This document shows positions 23,422 to 29,845 of a stretch of 45,099 nt of DNA, piece after piece. Both the position numbers and the translations under genes were made by a program. The stretch is from a virus. Under the pieces are notes generated by a model that did no database searches, had not been told where the DNA came from, and worked only from the letters and a program-made list of their open reading frames with translations. The first letter of the stretch is position 1. The number at the start of each line of letters is the position of its first letter. The stretch is from positions 1 to 45,099 of the IMG/VR virus record IMGVR_UViG_3300029787_000095; one strand, written 5' to 3'.

Positions 23422-24039
23422 TCAGCGCGGCTTGGCAGGGTTTCCCATAACAACTACGCCCGGTTCAACGTCCTTGGTGACCACGGCCCCCATGCCGACG
23501 ATAGCGCCCCTTCCGATGCGCAGGGGCTTGTCGGGGGTGCCTTGCCGCAAGACAGCGCCAGTGCCGATGTAGGCGAAGTCCTCAATGTGGACGTTGCCGT
23601 TGCAGTTCACGCGGGGCGCGAAGGTGACGTAATCGCCAATCACGCAGTCATGCGCGACGTAGCTGTAGATGTTGGACTGGAACTGGCGCCCGATCTTGGC
23701 GGTGGCGGTGACCATCGAGTAATTGCACAGGACGGCGCCATCGCCGATCTCGATACCGTGGCCGAGCGAGACATGCTGGCCGGTGTAGTCGAACGGGACA
23801 AGCCCCGCGTCAAGGCATCGTTCTTCGATAGACTGCCGCACCTTGCCATCCCCCACAGCAACGATGAAGTGATCTCCGGCGTCCATGTCGGCAAGGCTGA
23901 CCACGGGCAGGCCAGCGGTTCGGGCGGTGTCGTCAATGAAGACAATCTCTGGCTCTTCGTTGAGCGTCTCGAATTGCTCCCGCAGCGGGGTGATGAGTTC
24001 ATGGCCGAAGCCGCCAGCGCCGAAGATGCCTATGCGCAT
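23422..24039 (-). CDS. NeuD/PglD-like sugar O-/N-acetyltransferase
   Basis: 205 residues on the minus strand. The N-terminal Rossmann part starts IGIFGAGGFGHEL (residues 3-15), as in NeuD/PglD enzymes. From about residue 95 on there are hexapeptide repeats of a left-handed beta-helix (IGDGAVLCNYSMV, IGRGAIVGMGAVV). H130 in SYVAHDCVIGDY is the likely catalytic base. These enzymes transfer acetyl from acetyl-CoA to sugars of surface glycans. A gene next to the fibre but transcribed opposite to it suggests lysogenic conversion: altering the receptor glycan to block superinfection. It is translationally coupled to the small membrane gene at 24040-24156. Confidence 0.85.
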   Translation of the reverse strand: MRIGIFGAGGFGHELITPLREQFETLNEEPEIVFIDDTARTAGLPVVSLADMDAGDHFIVAVGDGKVRQSIEERCLDAGLVPFDYTGQHVSLGHGIEIGDGAVLCNYSMVTATAKIGRQFQSNIYSYVAHDCVIGDYVTFAPRVNCNGNVHIEDFAYIGTGAVLRQGTPDKPLRIGRGAIVGMGAVVTKDVEPGVVVMGNPAKPR

Positions 24040-24156
24040 CTATCGGCGCCAGTGCCGCTGTGCGGCGAATTGCTTCCACGCATAACGCGCGGTGGCCGCG
24101 ATGATGAGGATTATCCCTCCGATCAAGAGATAGGCGATCACGTGTCGTGCATCCAT
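24040..24156 (-). CDS. 38-residue single-pass membrane protein
   Basis: ATG 24156, stop 24042-24040, immediately abutting the acetyltransferase start (TAGATG). One transmembrane segment (residues about 7-22, IAYLLIGGIILIIAAT) is followed by a basic tail (WKQFAAQRHWRR). It probably forms an operon with the acetyltransferase and could tether or regulate it at the inner membrane. No family is known to me. Confidence 0.6.
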   Translation of the reverse strand: MDARHVIAYLLIGGIILIIAATARYAWKQFAAQRHWRR

Positions 24157-24197
24157 GCGCACCCTCTTACGCTGTTTTGCGCCGGGAATCCAGCACC

Positions 24198-24308
24198 ATG
24201 ACCCGCATCCTCGCCTTGACCGGCCTTCTCGGGTTCTGCGTAGCCGGCATTGCGGCCTACCGGCTCAATCGCTGCCTTCGCCGTGCGTTCACGGGGTGGC
24301 GCGCGTGA
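24198..24308 (+). CDS. 36-residue membrane peptide
   Basis: ATG 24198; one hydrophobic segment (ILALTGLLGFCVAGIAAY) then a basic tail (NRCLRRAFTGWRA). The stop TGA overlaps the ATG of the next gene. It is the first gene of the lysis-side operon and divergent from 24156, with only 41 bp between the two starts. The function is unknown; it could modulate the holin. Confidence 0.55.
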   Translation: MTRILALTGLLGFCVAGIAAYRLNRCLRRAFTGWRA

Positions 24309-24853
24309 TGCACGACGTCCTCGCCCACACCTTCCCGCCGAGCTTCGAGGGTTCGCCGTGGTCCTACGGCTTTGCGCTTTTCAGCCTGACGCTGATCTGC
24401 GCGCTGTCGTTCGCCATGTTGCTGCAATTCGTCTTCGAGTGGCACGCGCGGCGCGAGGCGCAGAAGATCGCGGCCAATCGCATCAGCGCGCCCATGCCGC
24501 TCGCTTCGCCGCTGGCAATCCATCGCTGGATCATCACCGGATTCCTCGTCACGATACTGCTCGGCGCCTTCCCCGATGTGATGGTGCTATTCATGTGGGG
24601 CGAGGCGCGCGATAGCACGATGGCGCAGCTATTCATGATCGATCGCATCTGCGACGGCCTGACCATCTTCCCCTTCACGCTCGCCGCGGTTCTGTCCGCC
24701 TGGGGAATGCAGGTGCTTCCTCAGCAGCTGGTGCGCGAGACGCGCGTGATGCTGCAGAGGCCGCGCTGGGACACGATCAAAGCGCAAGCCAAGATCATCG
24801 GCACGGTCTTGGTGATCGCGGTCGGTGTGACAATAGCCAAGGCCGGGGCATGA
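24308..24853 (+). CDS. Multi-pass membrane protein in the lysis operon
   Basis: 181 residues. Hydrophobic segments are visible near residues 22-45, 72-97, 116-137 and 164-180. A basic loop (EWHARREAQKIAANR) follows the first. No recognised holin signature, but position before a holin-like gene and endolysin suggests a role in membrane permeabilisation or its timing. Its stop overlaps the next ATG by 4 bp. Confidence 0.65.
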   Translation: MHDVLAHTFPPSFEGSPWSYGFALFSLTLICALSFAMLLQFVFEWHARREAQKIAANRISAPMPLASPLAIHRWIITGFLVTILLGAFPDVMVLFMWGEARDSTMAQLFMIDRICDGLTIFPFTLAAVLSAWGMQVLPQQLVRETRVMLQRPRWDTIKAQAKIIGTVLVIAVGVTIAKAGA

Positions 24854-25215
24854 AGGCTTCGACCGGCATAGCCATCGCCGCGCCTAGCTTGGGCCCGGCG
24901 ATCGTGACCGTGTTCGGCATCGACGTGCCGGTCATGGCGCTGTGCCTCTCGGTGGCTGGGCTCGTCCTAGCTCGCGTTATTGCCCCGCCACCGCTGCGCA
25001 AGCTGTCGCGCGTGCAGGAAGTGTCGCTGACCCTGCTCCTGCTCGTCGTGCTGTTTCTGATCGTAACCGGCGAGCTCGGCGGCGGTGATCCCCTCGGACC
25101 CGGCATGGCAACCGTGTGGGGCATTGGCCTTGGGTTCTCGGGCCTGCTCGCAGTCGAGTTCTTTGGCGAGCGAATTCGCGCGATGCTGACCGCTCTCATG
25201 GGAGGTGCGAAGTGA
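24850..25215 (+). CDS. Holin-like membrane protein
   Basis: 121 residues, about four hydrophobic segments (residues about 6-25, 28-46, 57-76 and 88-103) with a short charged C-terminus (GERIRAMLTALMGGAK). It lies directly before the endolysin with a 4-bp overlap, the usual holin place. The call is based on topology and context; other membrane genes in the operon could share or perform the role. Confidence 0.65.
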   Translation: MKASTGIAIAAPSLGPAIVTVFGIDVPVMALCLSVAGLVLARVIAPPPLRKLSRVQEVSLTLLLLVVLFLIVTGELGGGDPLGPGMATVWGIGLGFSGLLAVEFFGERIRAMLTALMGGAK

Positions 25216-25790
25216 CCATCAAGAACCTGCAGCAAGCACTCGGCGTCACCGCTGATGGCATCGCCGGGCGCGGCACCTTCACCGCCTTGTTCCGCAAGCT
25301 TGGCGCATCGCAGGAGCGCGCTGAAGAACTGGCGTTGTCGGCCAACGTCCACTTCCCCTCCTACGGGATCATGGACAGCGCGCTTCGCCTGGCGCACTTC
25401 ATGGCGCAGCTGTGCCACGAAAGCGGTTCGTTCCGCTACATGGAAGAGATCGCGAGCGGGGCAGGCTACGAGGGGCGCGAAGACCTCGGCAACGTCTATG
25501 CAGGCGATGGGCGTCGCTACAAAGGCCGCGGCCCGATCCAGCTGACCGGCCGCGCGAACTACCGGACCTTCGGCCGGCGCCTCGGCATTGACCTCGAGCG
25601 CCACCCCGAGATTGCGGCCATCCCCTCGATCGGGCTTCACACAGCGCTGGAATACTGGCGCGATCGCGGGCTCAACGCGTGGGCCGACCGTGACGACGTG
25701 CTGACGATCACGCGCAAGATCAACGGCGGCACGAATGGGCTTGCCGACCGCAAGCATCACCTCGCCAAGATCAAGGGGTGGCTGCTGTGA
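25212..25790 (+). CDS. Endolysin, GH19 chitinase-like
   Basis: 192 residues from GTG 25212 with a perfect GGAGG at 25201-25205. The short N-terminal segment (NLQQALGVTADGIAGRGTFT) looks like a peptidoglycan-binding element. The GH19 domain follows: AHFMAQLCHESGSFRYMEE with the probable catalytic Glu in HES, then YKGRGPIQLTGRANYRTFG and TRKINGGTNGLADR. GH19 endolysins cleave the glycan backbone of peptidoglycan. No signal peptide or SAR anchor is seen, so a holin is needed for release. Confidence 0.9.
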   Translation: MTIKNLQQALGVTADGIAGRGTFTALFRKLGASQERAEELALSANVHFPSYGIMDSALRLAHFMAQLCHESGSFRYMEEIASGAGYEGREDLGNVYAGDGRRYKGRGPIQLTGRANYRTFGRRLGIDLERHPEIAAIPSIGLHTALEYWRDRGLNAWADRDDVLTITRKINGGTNGLADRKHHLAKIKGWLL

Positions 25791-26023
25791 ACCACGATTG
25801 GCAACGCTTCGCCGCGATCGTCATGCTTGCCCTGCTCGGTGGCGGCATCGTCGCTTGGCTGATCGTCTCGGTCATCGCGGATGGCAAGGTGACCGCAATC
25901 GACGGCGGCGCGCTTGCTGCGGCGTTCCTGTCGCTGCGCGAGGTGTTCTCCAAGATCGAGAAGATCGCGCTTGGCATCCGAACGCCCGAACCTCCCACCG
26001 AACCAATCGGAGAAGACCAATGA
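25787..26023 (+). CDS. Small membrane protein after endolysin
   Basis: 78 residues from GTG 25787, overlapping the endolysin stop. One clear N-terminal membrane segment (FAAIVMLALLGGGIVAWLIV, residues about 8-27) and a second moderately hydrophobic helix (GGALAAAFLSLREVFSKIEK). It may be an antiholin or second holin. The Pro-rich end (RTPEPPTEPIGED) is probably cytoplasmic. Confidence 0.6.
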   Translation: MNHDWQRFAAIVMLALLGGGIVAWLIVSVIADGKVTAIDGGALAAAFLSLREVFSKIEKIALGIRTPEPPTEPIGEDQ

Positions 26024-26148
26024 CCGGCGAACGCATGGGCGAAATGATCGGCAAGGGCATTCGCGCGCGTCTGCGCGGGATCGCCGCGGACTACTGGTTC
26101 GTCGCGTTCGCGGTGGTCGCATTTCTCATCGCGCTGTTTCTGATATGA
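26020..26148 (+). CDS. 42-residue membrane peptide
   Basis: ATG 26020 overlapping the previous stop by 4 bp. A basic N-terminal half (GKGIRARLRGIAADYW) precedes one strong transmembrane segment at the C-terminus (FVAFAVVAFLIALFLI). The end overlaps the spanin start. C-tail-anchored topology is likely; the function is unknown. Confidence 0.6.
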   Translation: MTGERMGEMIGKGIRARLRGIAADYWFVAFAVVAFLIALFLI

Positions 26149-26525
26149 TCGGGACCATCGCCGGATGGCTGATCGCCCGCAACCCGGCCATGACGCTGGC
26201 CCATGCAAAGCGCCTGGCCAAGGTTGGGTTGGTCGCAGCCGCCATCGTGTTCGCGGTCGGCGGCTTCGTGGCCTGGGATTATTTCGACGACAAGGCTGCG
26301 GTCGAGAAGGCCTATGCCAAGCGCAAGCTCAACGAGGCCAAGGATGCGCTCGAAGGCGAGCGGCGCGCGAACCGCGGCGAGGAAGCCCGGCGTGAGGCCC
26401 GAGAAGCCGACAGCGCCAACACCACCGAAGAAATGAAGGAGGCCGAAGATGCTGACCCCGAAGCTGCCCGCGCTCCTGCTGGCCCCGTCTCTCGCGCTGC
26501 TGCTGACCGCTTGCGGCGGCGGTGA
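26145..26525 (+). CDS. Inner-membrane spanin (Rz-like)
   Basis: 126 residues, ATG 26145. A transmembrane helix near residues 28-44 (GLVAAAIVFAVGGFVAW) is followed by a long charged coiled coil (AVEKAYAKRKLNEAKDALEG and on), the layout of i-spanins. The o-spanin lipoprotein gene begins in another frame within its end, the normal Rz/Rz1 arrangement. Together they fuse the inner and outer membranes in the last step of lysis of a Gram-negative host. Confidence 0.75.
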   Translation: MIGTIAGWLIARNPAMTLAHAKRLAKVGLVAAAIVFAVGGFVAWDYFDDKAAVEKAYAKRKLNEAKDALEGERRANRGEEARREAREADSANTTEEMKEAEDADPEAARAPAGPVSRAAADRLRRR

Positions 26526-26751
26526 GGTAAAGTCCACGCCCGACCCCATCCGCTTTGAGCGCGTGCCGTTGCCGACCGCGCCCGTCGGTGAGGCTGACTG
26601 CGGCGGCGAACCGTGCCTCTCCGATCGGCAGGTTGGCGAACTGCTCAACGAGATGGTCGATGTCGCCTGTGAGATGGGCGACAAGCTGGCGTGGCTTTCG
26701 GACTATTATCTGAAGACCGAATTGCCGCCGACCTGTCCGCCGGCCGAGTAG
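26449..26751 (+). CDS. Outer-membrane spanin lipoprotein (Rz1-like)
   Basis: 100 residues, overlapping the i-spanin by 77 bp. The N-terminal signal sequence (LPALLLAPSLALLLTAC) ends in a lipobox, LTAC, with the lipidated Cys at residue 22. The mature part has a Pro-rich piece (STPDPIRFERVPLPTAPVG), typical of o-spanins, but also four further Cys and a helical region, making it longer than most Rz1. AGGAGG precedes the ATG (26438-26443). Confidence 0.75.
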   Translation: MLTPKLPALLLAPSLALLLTACGGGEVKSTPDPIRFERVPLPTAPVGEADCGGEPCLSDRQVGELLNEMVDVACEMGDKLAWLSDYYLKTELPPTCPPAE

Positions 26752-26756
26752 GAGCA

Positions 26757-27908
26757 ATGCCCAATCCCGGCCTATCCGACGAGGAACTGAAACGCACCGT
26801 TGAAGCGGTGCGCAACGCGGGCGGCAACCACACCGCCGCGGCATCAGTGCTCGGCATCGATCGCCGCACGGTTGCAGACCGTCTCAAGCTCGCCGCACGG
26901 CGCGGCTTCACCGGCGAAGCATCGAACATGGAGGGCGGTGCCCCGGCAGGGTTTACGGTCAAGCGCCATTCGGCCCGGTTCGACAAGGAGGGCAACCCCG
27001 CAGGCGGATGGCTGATCAGCGAGCCGACGAAAGAAGAGGCGTGGGAGACATTCGTCGCCGCGACCCTCGACGTTGCCGAAAACTTGAAGGGGCTTTCCCG
27101 GCCCACCCCATCGCCGACATTCTGTGACAAGGACTTGCTGACCGTAATCCCGATGGGCGATCCGCACTTCGGCCTGCTCAGCTGGGCGAAGGAAACCGGC
27201 TCCGACTTCGATCTCGACATTGCCGAGCGCCTGACCTTCAACGCGGTCGACCGGCTCGCCGCAATGACGCCGGCAACGGGCACGGTCCTCCTGCTCAACC
27301 TGGGCGACTTTTTCCATGCCGACGACAGCACCAACCGCACCCCGCGAGGGCAGAACGTGCTCGACGTTGACGGGCGATTCCAGAAAATCGCCTCGGTTGG
27401 CTTCCGCGCGATGATCCGATGCGCCGACCGGCTGCTCGAAAAGCACGAGAGGGTGATCATCAGGAATAACCGCGGCAACCACGATCCGCACCAAGCGGCG
27501 ATGCTCACGATTGCGCTCTCGGCATACTACCACGCGAACGACCGGGTTGAGGTCGAGATGTCGCCAAGCGGCTTCTTCTACTATCGCTTCGGCAAGGTGC
27601 TGATAGGATCCACGCACGGCGACGGCGCCAAGCTGGCCGACCTGCCCAGCATTATGGCCGACGACGCCGCGGATGAATGGGCGGCCGCACGCTTCCGCGT
27701 TTGGCACTGCGGACACTTCCACCACGATCAGGTGAAGGAATATCGCGGCTGCACGGTCGAGACGCACCGGACCCTTGCCGCTGGCGATGCCTGGCACCGA
27801 TACGAAGGCTACCGCGCCGGCCGGGACATGAAGGCGATTGTCTACCATCGCGAATATGGCGAGGTGAACCGCGTCCGCTGCGGCGTCGAGATGTTGGAGG
27901 CGGCATGA
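26757..27908 (+). CDS. HTH-metallophosphoesterase fusion
   Basis: 383 residues, ATG 26757 after TAGGAGC. Residues about 20-48 form a Fis-type helix-turn-helix (NHTAAASVLGIDRRTVADRL). The C-terminal part is a calcineurin-like phosphoesterase with DPH (about 140), GDFFHADD, RGNHD, THGD and GHFHHD metal motifs. DNA binding joined to a two-metal phosphoesterase suggests sequence-targeted phosphodiester or nucleotide cleavage, for example DNA processing near a recognised site. This combination occurs in some phages of GC-rich proteobacteria; its function there is not known to me. Confidence 0.78.
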   Translation: MPNPGLSDEELKRTVEAVRNAGGNHTAAASVLGIDRRTVADRLKLAARRGFTGEASNMEGGAPAGFTVKRHSARFDKEGNPAGGWLISEPTKEEAWETFVAATLDVAENLKGLSRPTPSPTFCDKDLLTVIPMGDPHFGLLSWAKETGSDFDLDIAERLTFNAVDRLAAMTPATGTVLLLNLGDFFHADDSTNRTPRGQNVLDVDGRFQKIASVGFRAMIRCADRLLEKHERVIIRNNRGNHDPHQAAMLTIALSAYYHANDRVEVEMSPSGFFYYRFGKVLIGSTHGDGAKLADLPSIMADDAADEWAAARFRVWHCGHFHHDQVKEYRGCTVETHRTLAAGDAWHRYEGYRAGRDMKAIVYHREYGEVNRVRCGVEMLEAA

Positions 27909-28063
27909 GACGCGACCGCAAATCCGGCTATGCGGTCACAGAACGATCGGCCGGGCTCGCGGACCTGCTGTATCTCGAGGTGGTCAAGCTGGACTGCGGA
28001 ACACCGCCCGAAGATCTGGCCGAAAGCGTCGCTGCCATCGCTCGGGCTATGCGAGGGCGCTGA
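27905..28063 (+). CDS. 52-residue hypothetical protein
   Basis: ATG 27905 overlapping the previous stop by 4 bp, so likely translated with the phosphoesterase. It has a basic start (RRDRKSGYAVTERSAGLADL) and a helical rest. It is the last plus-strand gene of the late region; the leftward genes converge on it. Confidence 0.55.
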   Translation: MRRDRKSGYAVTERSAGLADLLYLEVVKLDCGTPPEDLAESVAAIARAMRGR

Positions 28064-28130
28064 CCAGCCAAACCGCGACCGGCAATAGGATCCCCGCGGC
28101 GATCAGCGCGAATTCCAGCCTTACCCCCAT
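28047..28130 (-). CDS. Possible 27-residue membrane peptide
   Basis: ATG 28130, stop 28049-28047, reading MGVRLEFALIAAGILLPVAV then a short hydrophobic end. One transmembrane segment. The ribosome site is weak (GAGG more than 12 bases upstream) and it overlaps the convergent gene by 17 bp, so this is tentative. Confidence 0.35.
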   Translation of the reverse strand: MGVRLEFALIAAGILLPVAVWLVSALA

Positions 28131-28138
28131 CGCGCCCG

Positions 28139-28318
28139 TTACGCCTCATATGCCTGCCGGAATTCGAGCCAGTGGGCGCGCTCGTTCGGATTGAACTCAG
28201 GGAATTCCTTCACGCGATCGAACGCGGCGTCAAGCCGTAGCTTTTCGTCGCTGGCGAGCCGCTGCTTCGAGCCGTCGTGCGAAAGGGACATGCGGGGGAT
28301 TCGAACGTCATCGGTCAT
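28139..28318 (-). CDS. 59-residue hypothetical protein
   Basis: Start ATG 28318 is preferred over an upstream TTG at 28360, which would run into the neighbouring gene. It begins TDDVRIPRMSLSHDG and continues with a charged helical region (KLRLDAAFDRVKEFPEFNPN). It belongs to the leftward cluster on the far side of attP. Unknown function. Confidence 0.5.
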   Translation of the reverse strand: MTDDVRIPRMSLSHDGSKQRLASDEKLRLDAAFDRVKEFPEFNPNERAHWLEFRQAYEA

Positions 28319-28340
28319 GGGCGGCTTATCGGCCGGCGCG

Positions 28341-28418
28341 CTACTGTAGGAAAGCCCCAATCACCCCCACGATAAGCCCCATACCTATCAGCACCAGCAG
28401 GGGCTTAGGTAGGCGCAT
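28341..28418 (-). CDS. Possible 25-residue membrane peptide
   Basis: ATG 28418, stop 28343-28341; reads MRLPKPLLVLIGMGLIVGVI followed by GAFLQ. GAGG lies 6 bases upstream of the ATG, a good ribosome site. A single transmembrane segment. Too short for homology, so the call rests on start signal, topology and fit between neighbours. Confidence 0.4.
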   Translation of the reverse strand: MRLPKPLLVLIGMGLIVGVIGAFLQ

Positions 28419-28443
28419 TGGATGCCTCGATCATGGCGCGGTA

Positions 28444-28614
28444 TCAGTGTTCACCTCTGTTCGAAGCCTGGAAAGCTGCCCTCAAGACAGCCAAAGTAGC
28501 ATTTGTGGCGTCACACTCATCCTCGCGATAACCAGAGTCAGCGAGCGCGTTCCATCCAGCCTCCACCATCTCCGGCGTAATCTCAATGTCGGCCTGTCGG
28601 GGAGAATCATCCAT
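28444..28614 (-). CDS. 56-residue hypothetical protein
   Basis: ATG 28614, overlapping the upstream gene's stop by 8 bp. It contains EITPEMVEAGWNALADS and LAVLRAAFQAS, a pattern common in small phage proteins of GC-rich hosts, with unknown function. It is part of the leftward operon beyond attP. Confidence 0.6.
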   Translation of the reverse strand: MDDSPRQADIEITPEMVEAGWNALADSGYREDECDATNATLAVLRAAFQASNRGEH

Positions 28615-28918
28615 GTTTGCTGTCCTCCTTGTGGTGGAGCTTTGCGATAGCCTCAAGCGCCCCCGCCCGAACATAGTCCAGCGCATCCGCCATTGTCGCG
28701 GGCATGGGCAGGTCGGCGTGAAAACCGTCATCGAAACGCCTGTCTTGCGGGATAAGCGCCAGGTGCGGACTTTCTCGCGTCGGGCCGCACGATGCGTCGG
28801 CGGATACCTGACATTCCCCGACCGTGAACCACCACCCCGGCAGGTCCGCTTTGAAGCGCACGATTGCTGCCTCAAGACCGTTCGGCGCGGCTTGTTTCCA
28901 ATCCCCTGCCTCAGTCAT
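28607..28918 (-). CDS. Hypothetical protein with aromatic core
   Basis: 103 residues, ATG 28918. It contains LPGWWFTVGECQVSADASCG and FDDGFHADLPMPATMADALD, a layout seen in accessory phage proteins of unknown function, and ends with a helical, Ala-rich tail. It overlaps genes on both sides by 8 bp, supporting translation in one operon. No enzymatic motif. Confidence 0.65.
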   Translation of the reverse strand: MTEAGDWKQAAPNGLEAAIVRFKADLPGWWFTVGECQVSADASCGPTRESPHLALIPQDRRFDDGFHADLPMPATMADALDYVRAGALEAIAKLHHKEDSKHG

Positions 28919-29027
28919 GGCTTGCGTCCTTGGGGGCTGGCGTCCACTTCGGGCGATAGACGAACCTCGCACCGATTATGCGCGCCATCCGCAACGTTGC
29001 CTCGCTCGGCTTCCATTTATCTGACAT
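28911..29027 (-). CDS. 38-residue protein, paralogue of 31519-31647
   Basis: ATG 29027 with GGAGAC upstream. It reads MSDKWKPSEATLRMARIIGA then RFVYRPKWTPAPKD. It shares the pattern W-PS-AT-RMA-I-G-RFVYRPKW with the protein at 31519-31647, so the two are clearly related. The basic, aromatic sequence suggests nucleic-acid or partner binding; nothing more can be said. Confidence 0.6.
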   Translation of the reverse strand: MSDKWKPSEATLRMARIIGARFVYRPKWTPAPKDASHD

Positions 29028-29042
29028 TGGTGTCTCCTGTGG

Positions 29043-29333
29043 CTAGGCGGGCTGCGATACGTCGATGGCGTAGACATTCACCGGATCATCGCCAAAATGC
29101 GGGTGGGTTATTATTCTCCCGATGAAGCCGCGCCACTGCCGAGTTAAGCGGGTTTCGCCTTCGACGCCCCCGCCCTTCGGATAGCCTCGGGTGAGGATAA
29201 CCCGGTCATAGTCACGCGTCACAAGCCGTTTGCGCCAGTAGTCGGTAACAAGGCGGAACTCTTCGGTCTTAGACCCGTCGCGGATCTGATCGAAGTAGAC
29301 GCCCTTCACTGGAATTGTCAGGTCGGCCATCAT
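29043..29333 (-). CDS. ASCH/PUA-like domain protein
   Basis: 96 residues. It begins LTIPVKGVYFDQIRDGSKTE and continues EFRLVTDYWRKRL, the pattern of small ASCH-fold proteins: a beta-barrel that binds RNA or modified bases, with the conserved G-K-E-R positions. Such proteins occur in phage accessory regions and may act on modified nucleotides or tRNA-like ligands. It ends one base before the neighbouring gene. Function inferred from fold. Confidence 0.72.
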   Translation of the reverse strand: MMADLTIPVKGVYFDQIRDGSKTEEFRLVTDYWRKRLVTRDYDRVILTRGYPKGGGVEGETRLTRQWRGFIGRIITHPHFGDDPVNVYAIDVSQPA

Positions 29334-29717
29334 CTATTCTCCTTCACTACTGGCTAGGTGGTCGATCTCCGCGAGAATGTCGGGGTGCGGTTCGAACCAT
29401 TCCCCTTGAATGCGGTGCTCAGCAAAACGGCGGTGATACTCCGCCTCCTGCGAACCATCCGGCACAACCGCCAGCAACTTGAGGGGACGCGGGTTTGCGC
29501 ATTGCAAGTCGCTTATGCGACCTCCGACATTCCTTGCCCGCCCGATCTTGATTGCGCCGCACTCGGAGGCAACGAAATAGGTCCAGCCTCGCTGCTCGGC
29601 TATGGCCGCCACGCGATAGGACAGCAGCTCTTTGCCAAGCGCCATTGCCACGGTCGCACGCGCAGGTTCGGTCCAAATGGTCCGCGAATGGTCCGCAATG
29701 TTCGTTTCGTTCGCCAT
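29334..29717 (-). CDS. T5orf172/Mug113-type (GIY-YIG superfamily) protein
   Basis: 127 residues. The core (YFVASECGAIKIGRARNVGG, then LQCANPRPLKLLAVVPDG and EWFEPHPDIL) matches the T5orf172/Mug113 branch of the GIY-YIG nuclease superfamily, with KIG and the R of ISDLQ-type helices in place. The branch is common in phages and usually of unknown target. It lies directly beside attP, as the first gene beyond the site. Confidence 0.75.
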   Translation of the reverse strand: MANETNIADHSRTIWTEPARATVAMALGKELLSYRVAAIAEQRGWTYFVASECGAIKIGRARNVGGRISDLQCANPRPLKLLAVVPDGSQEAEYHRRFAEHRIQGEWFEPHPDILAEIDHLASSEGE

Positions 29718-29770
29718 CTATTCACGCTCCGTTCGTCCCGCGATGGACGCAAAACCGCGCGTCCGGATGA

Positions 29771-29825
29771 CTTTCCCTCGTTTACACCGAGAGGGTCGGC
29801 GGTTCGAGCCCGTCATCGCCCACCA
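29771..29825 (+). other. attP: 3' half of tRNA-Val(UAC)
   Basis: The sequence reads as the 3' half of a tRNA: anticodon loop TTTACAC (29781-29787, anticodon TAC 29783-29785), a T-arm with GGCGG-TTCGAGC-CCGTC (all five pairs form, one wobble), acceptor strand ATCGCCC (29815-29821), discriminator A and CCA (29823-29825). No 5' half exists nearby. A tRNA 3' half ending 20 bp from the integrase stop is the classic attP arrangement; integration would rebuild a host tRNA-Val gene. Confidence 0.85.
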
Positions 29826-29845
29826 TTCTTAAACACGCAGAAATC

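Noticed and set aside
23341-24201. 286-residue plus-strand frame antisense to the acetyltransferase
   Set aside because: The minus-strand frame has a clear NeuD/PglD fold pattern with a good start; the plus frame also overlaps the fibre end.
29763-29825. Complete tRNA gene
   Set aside because: Only the anticodon loop to CCA is present; there is no 5' acceptor strand or D-arm, so it is an attachment site.
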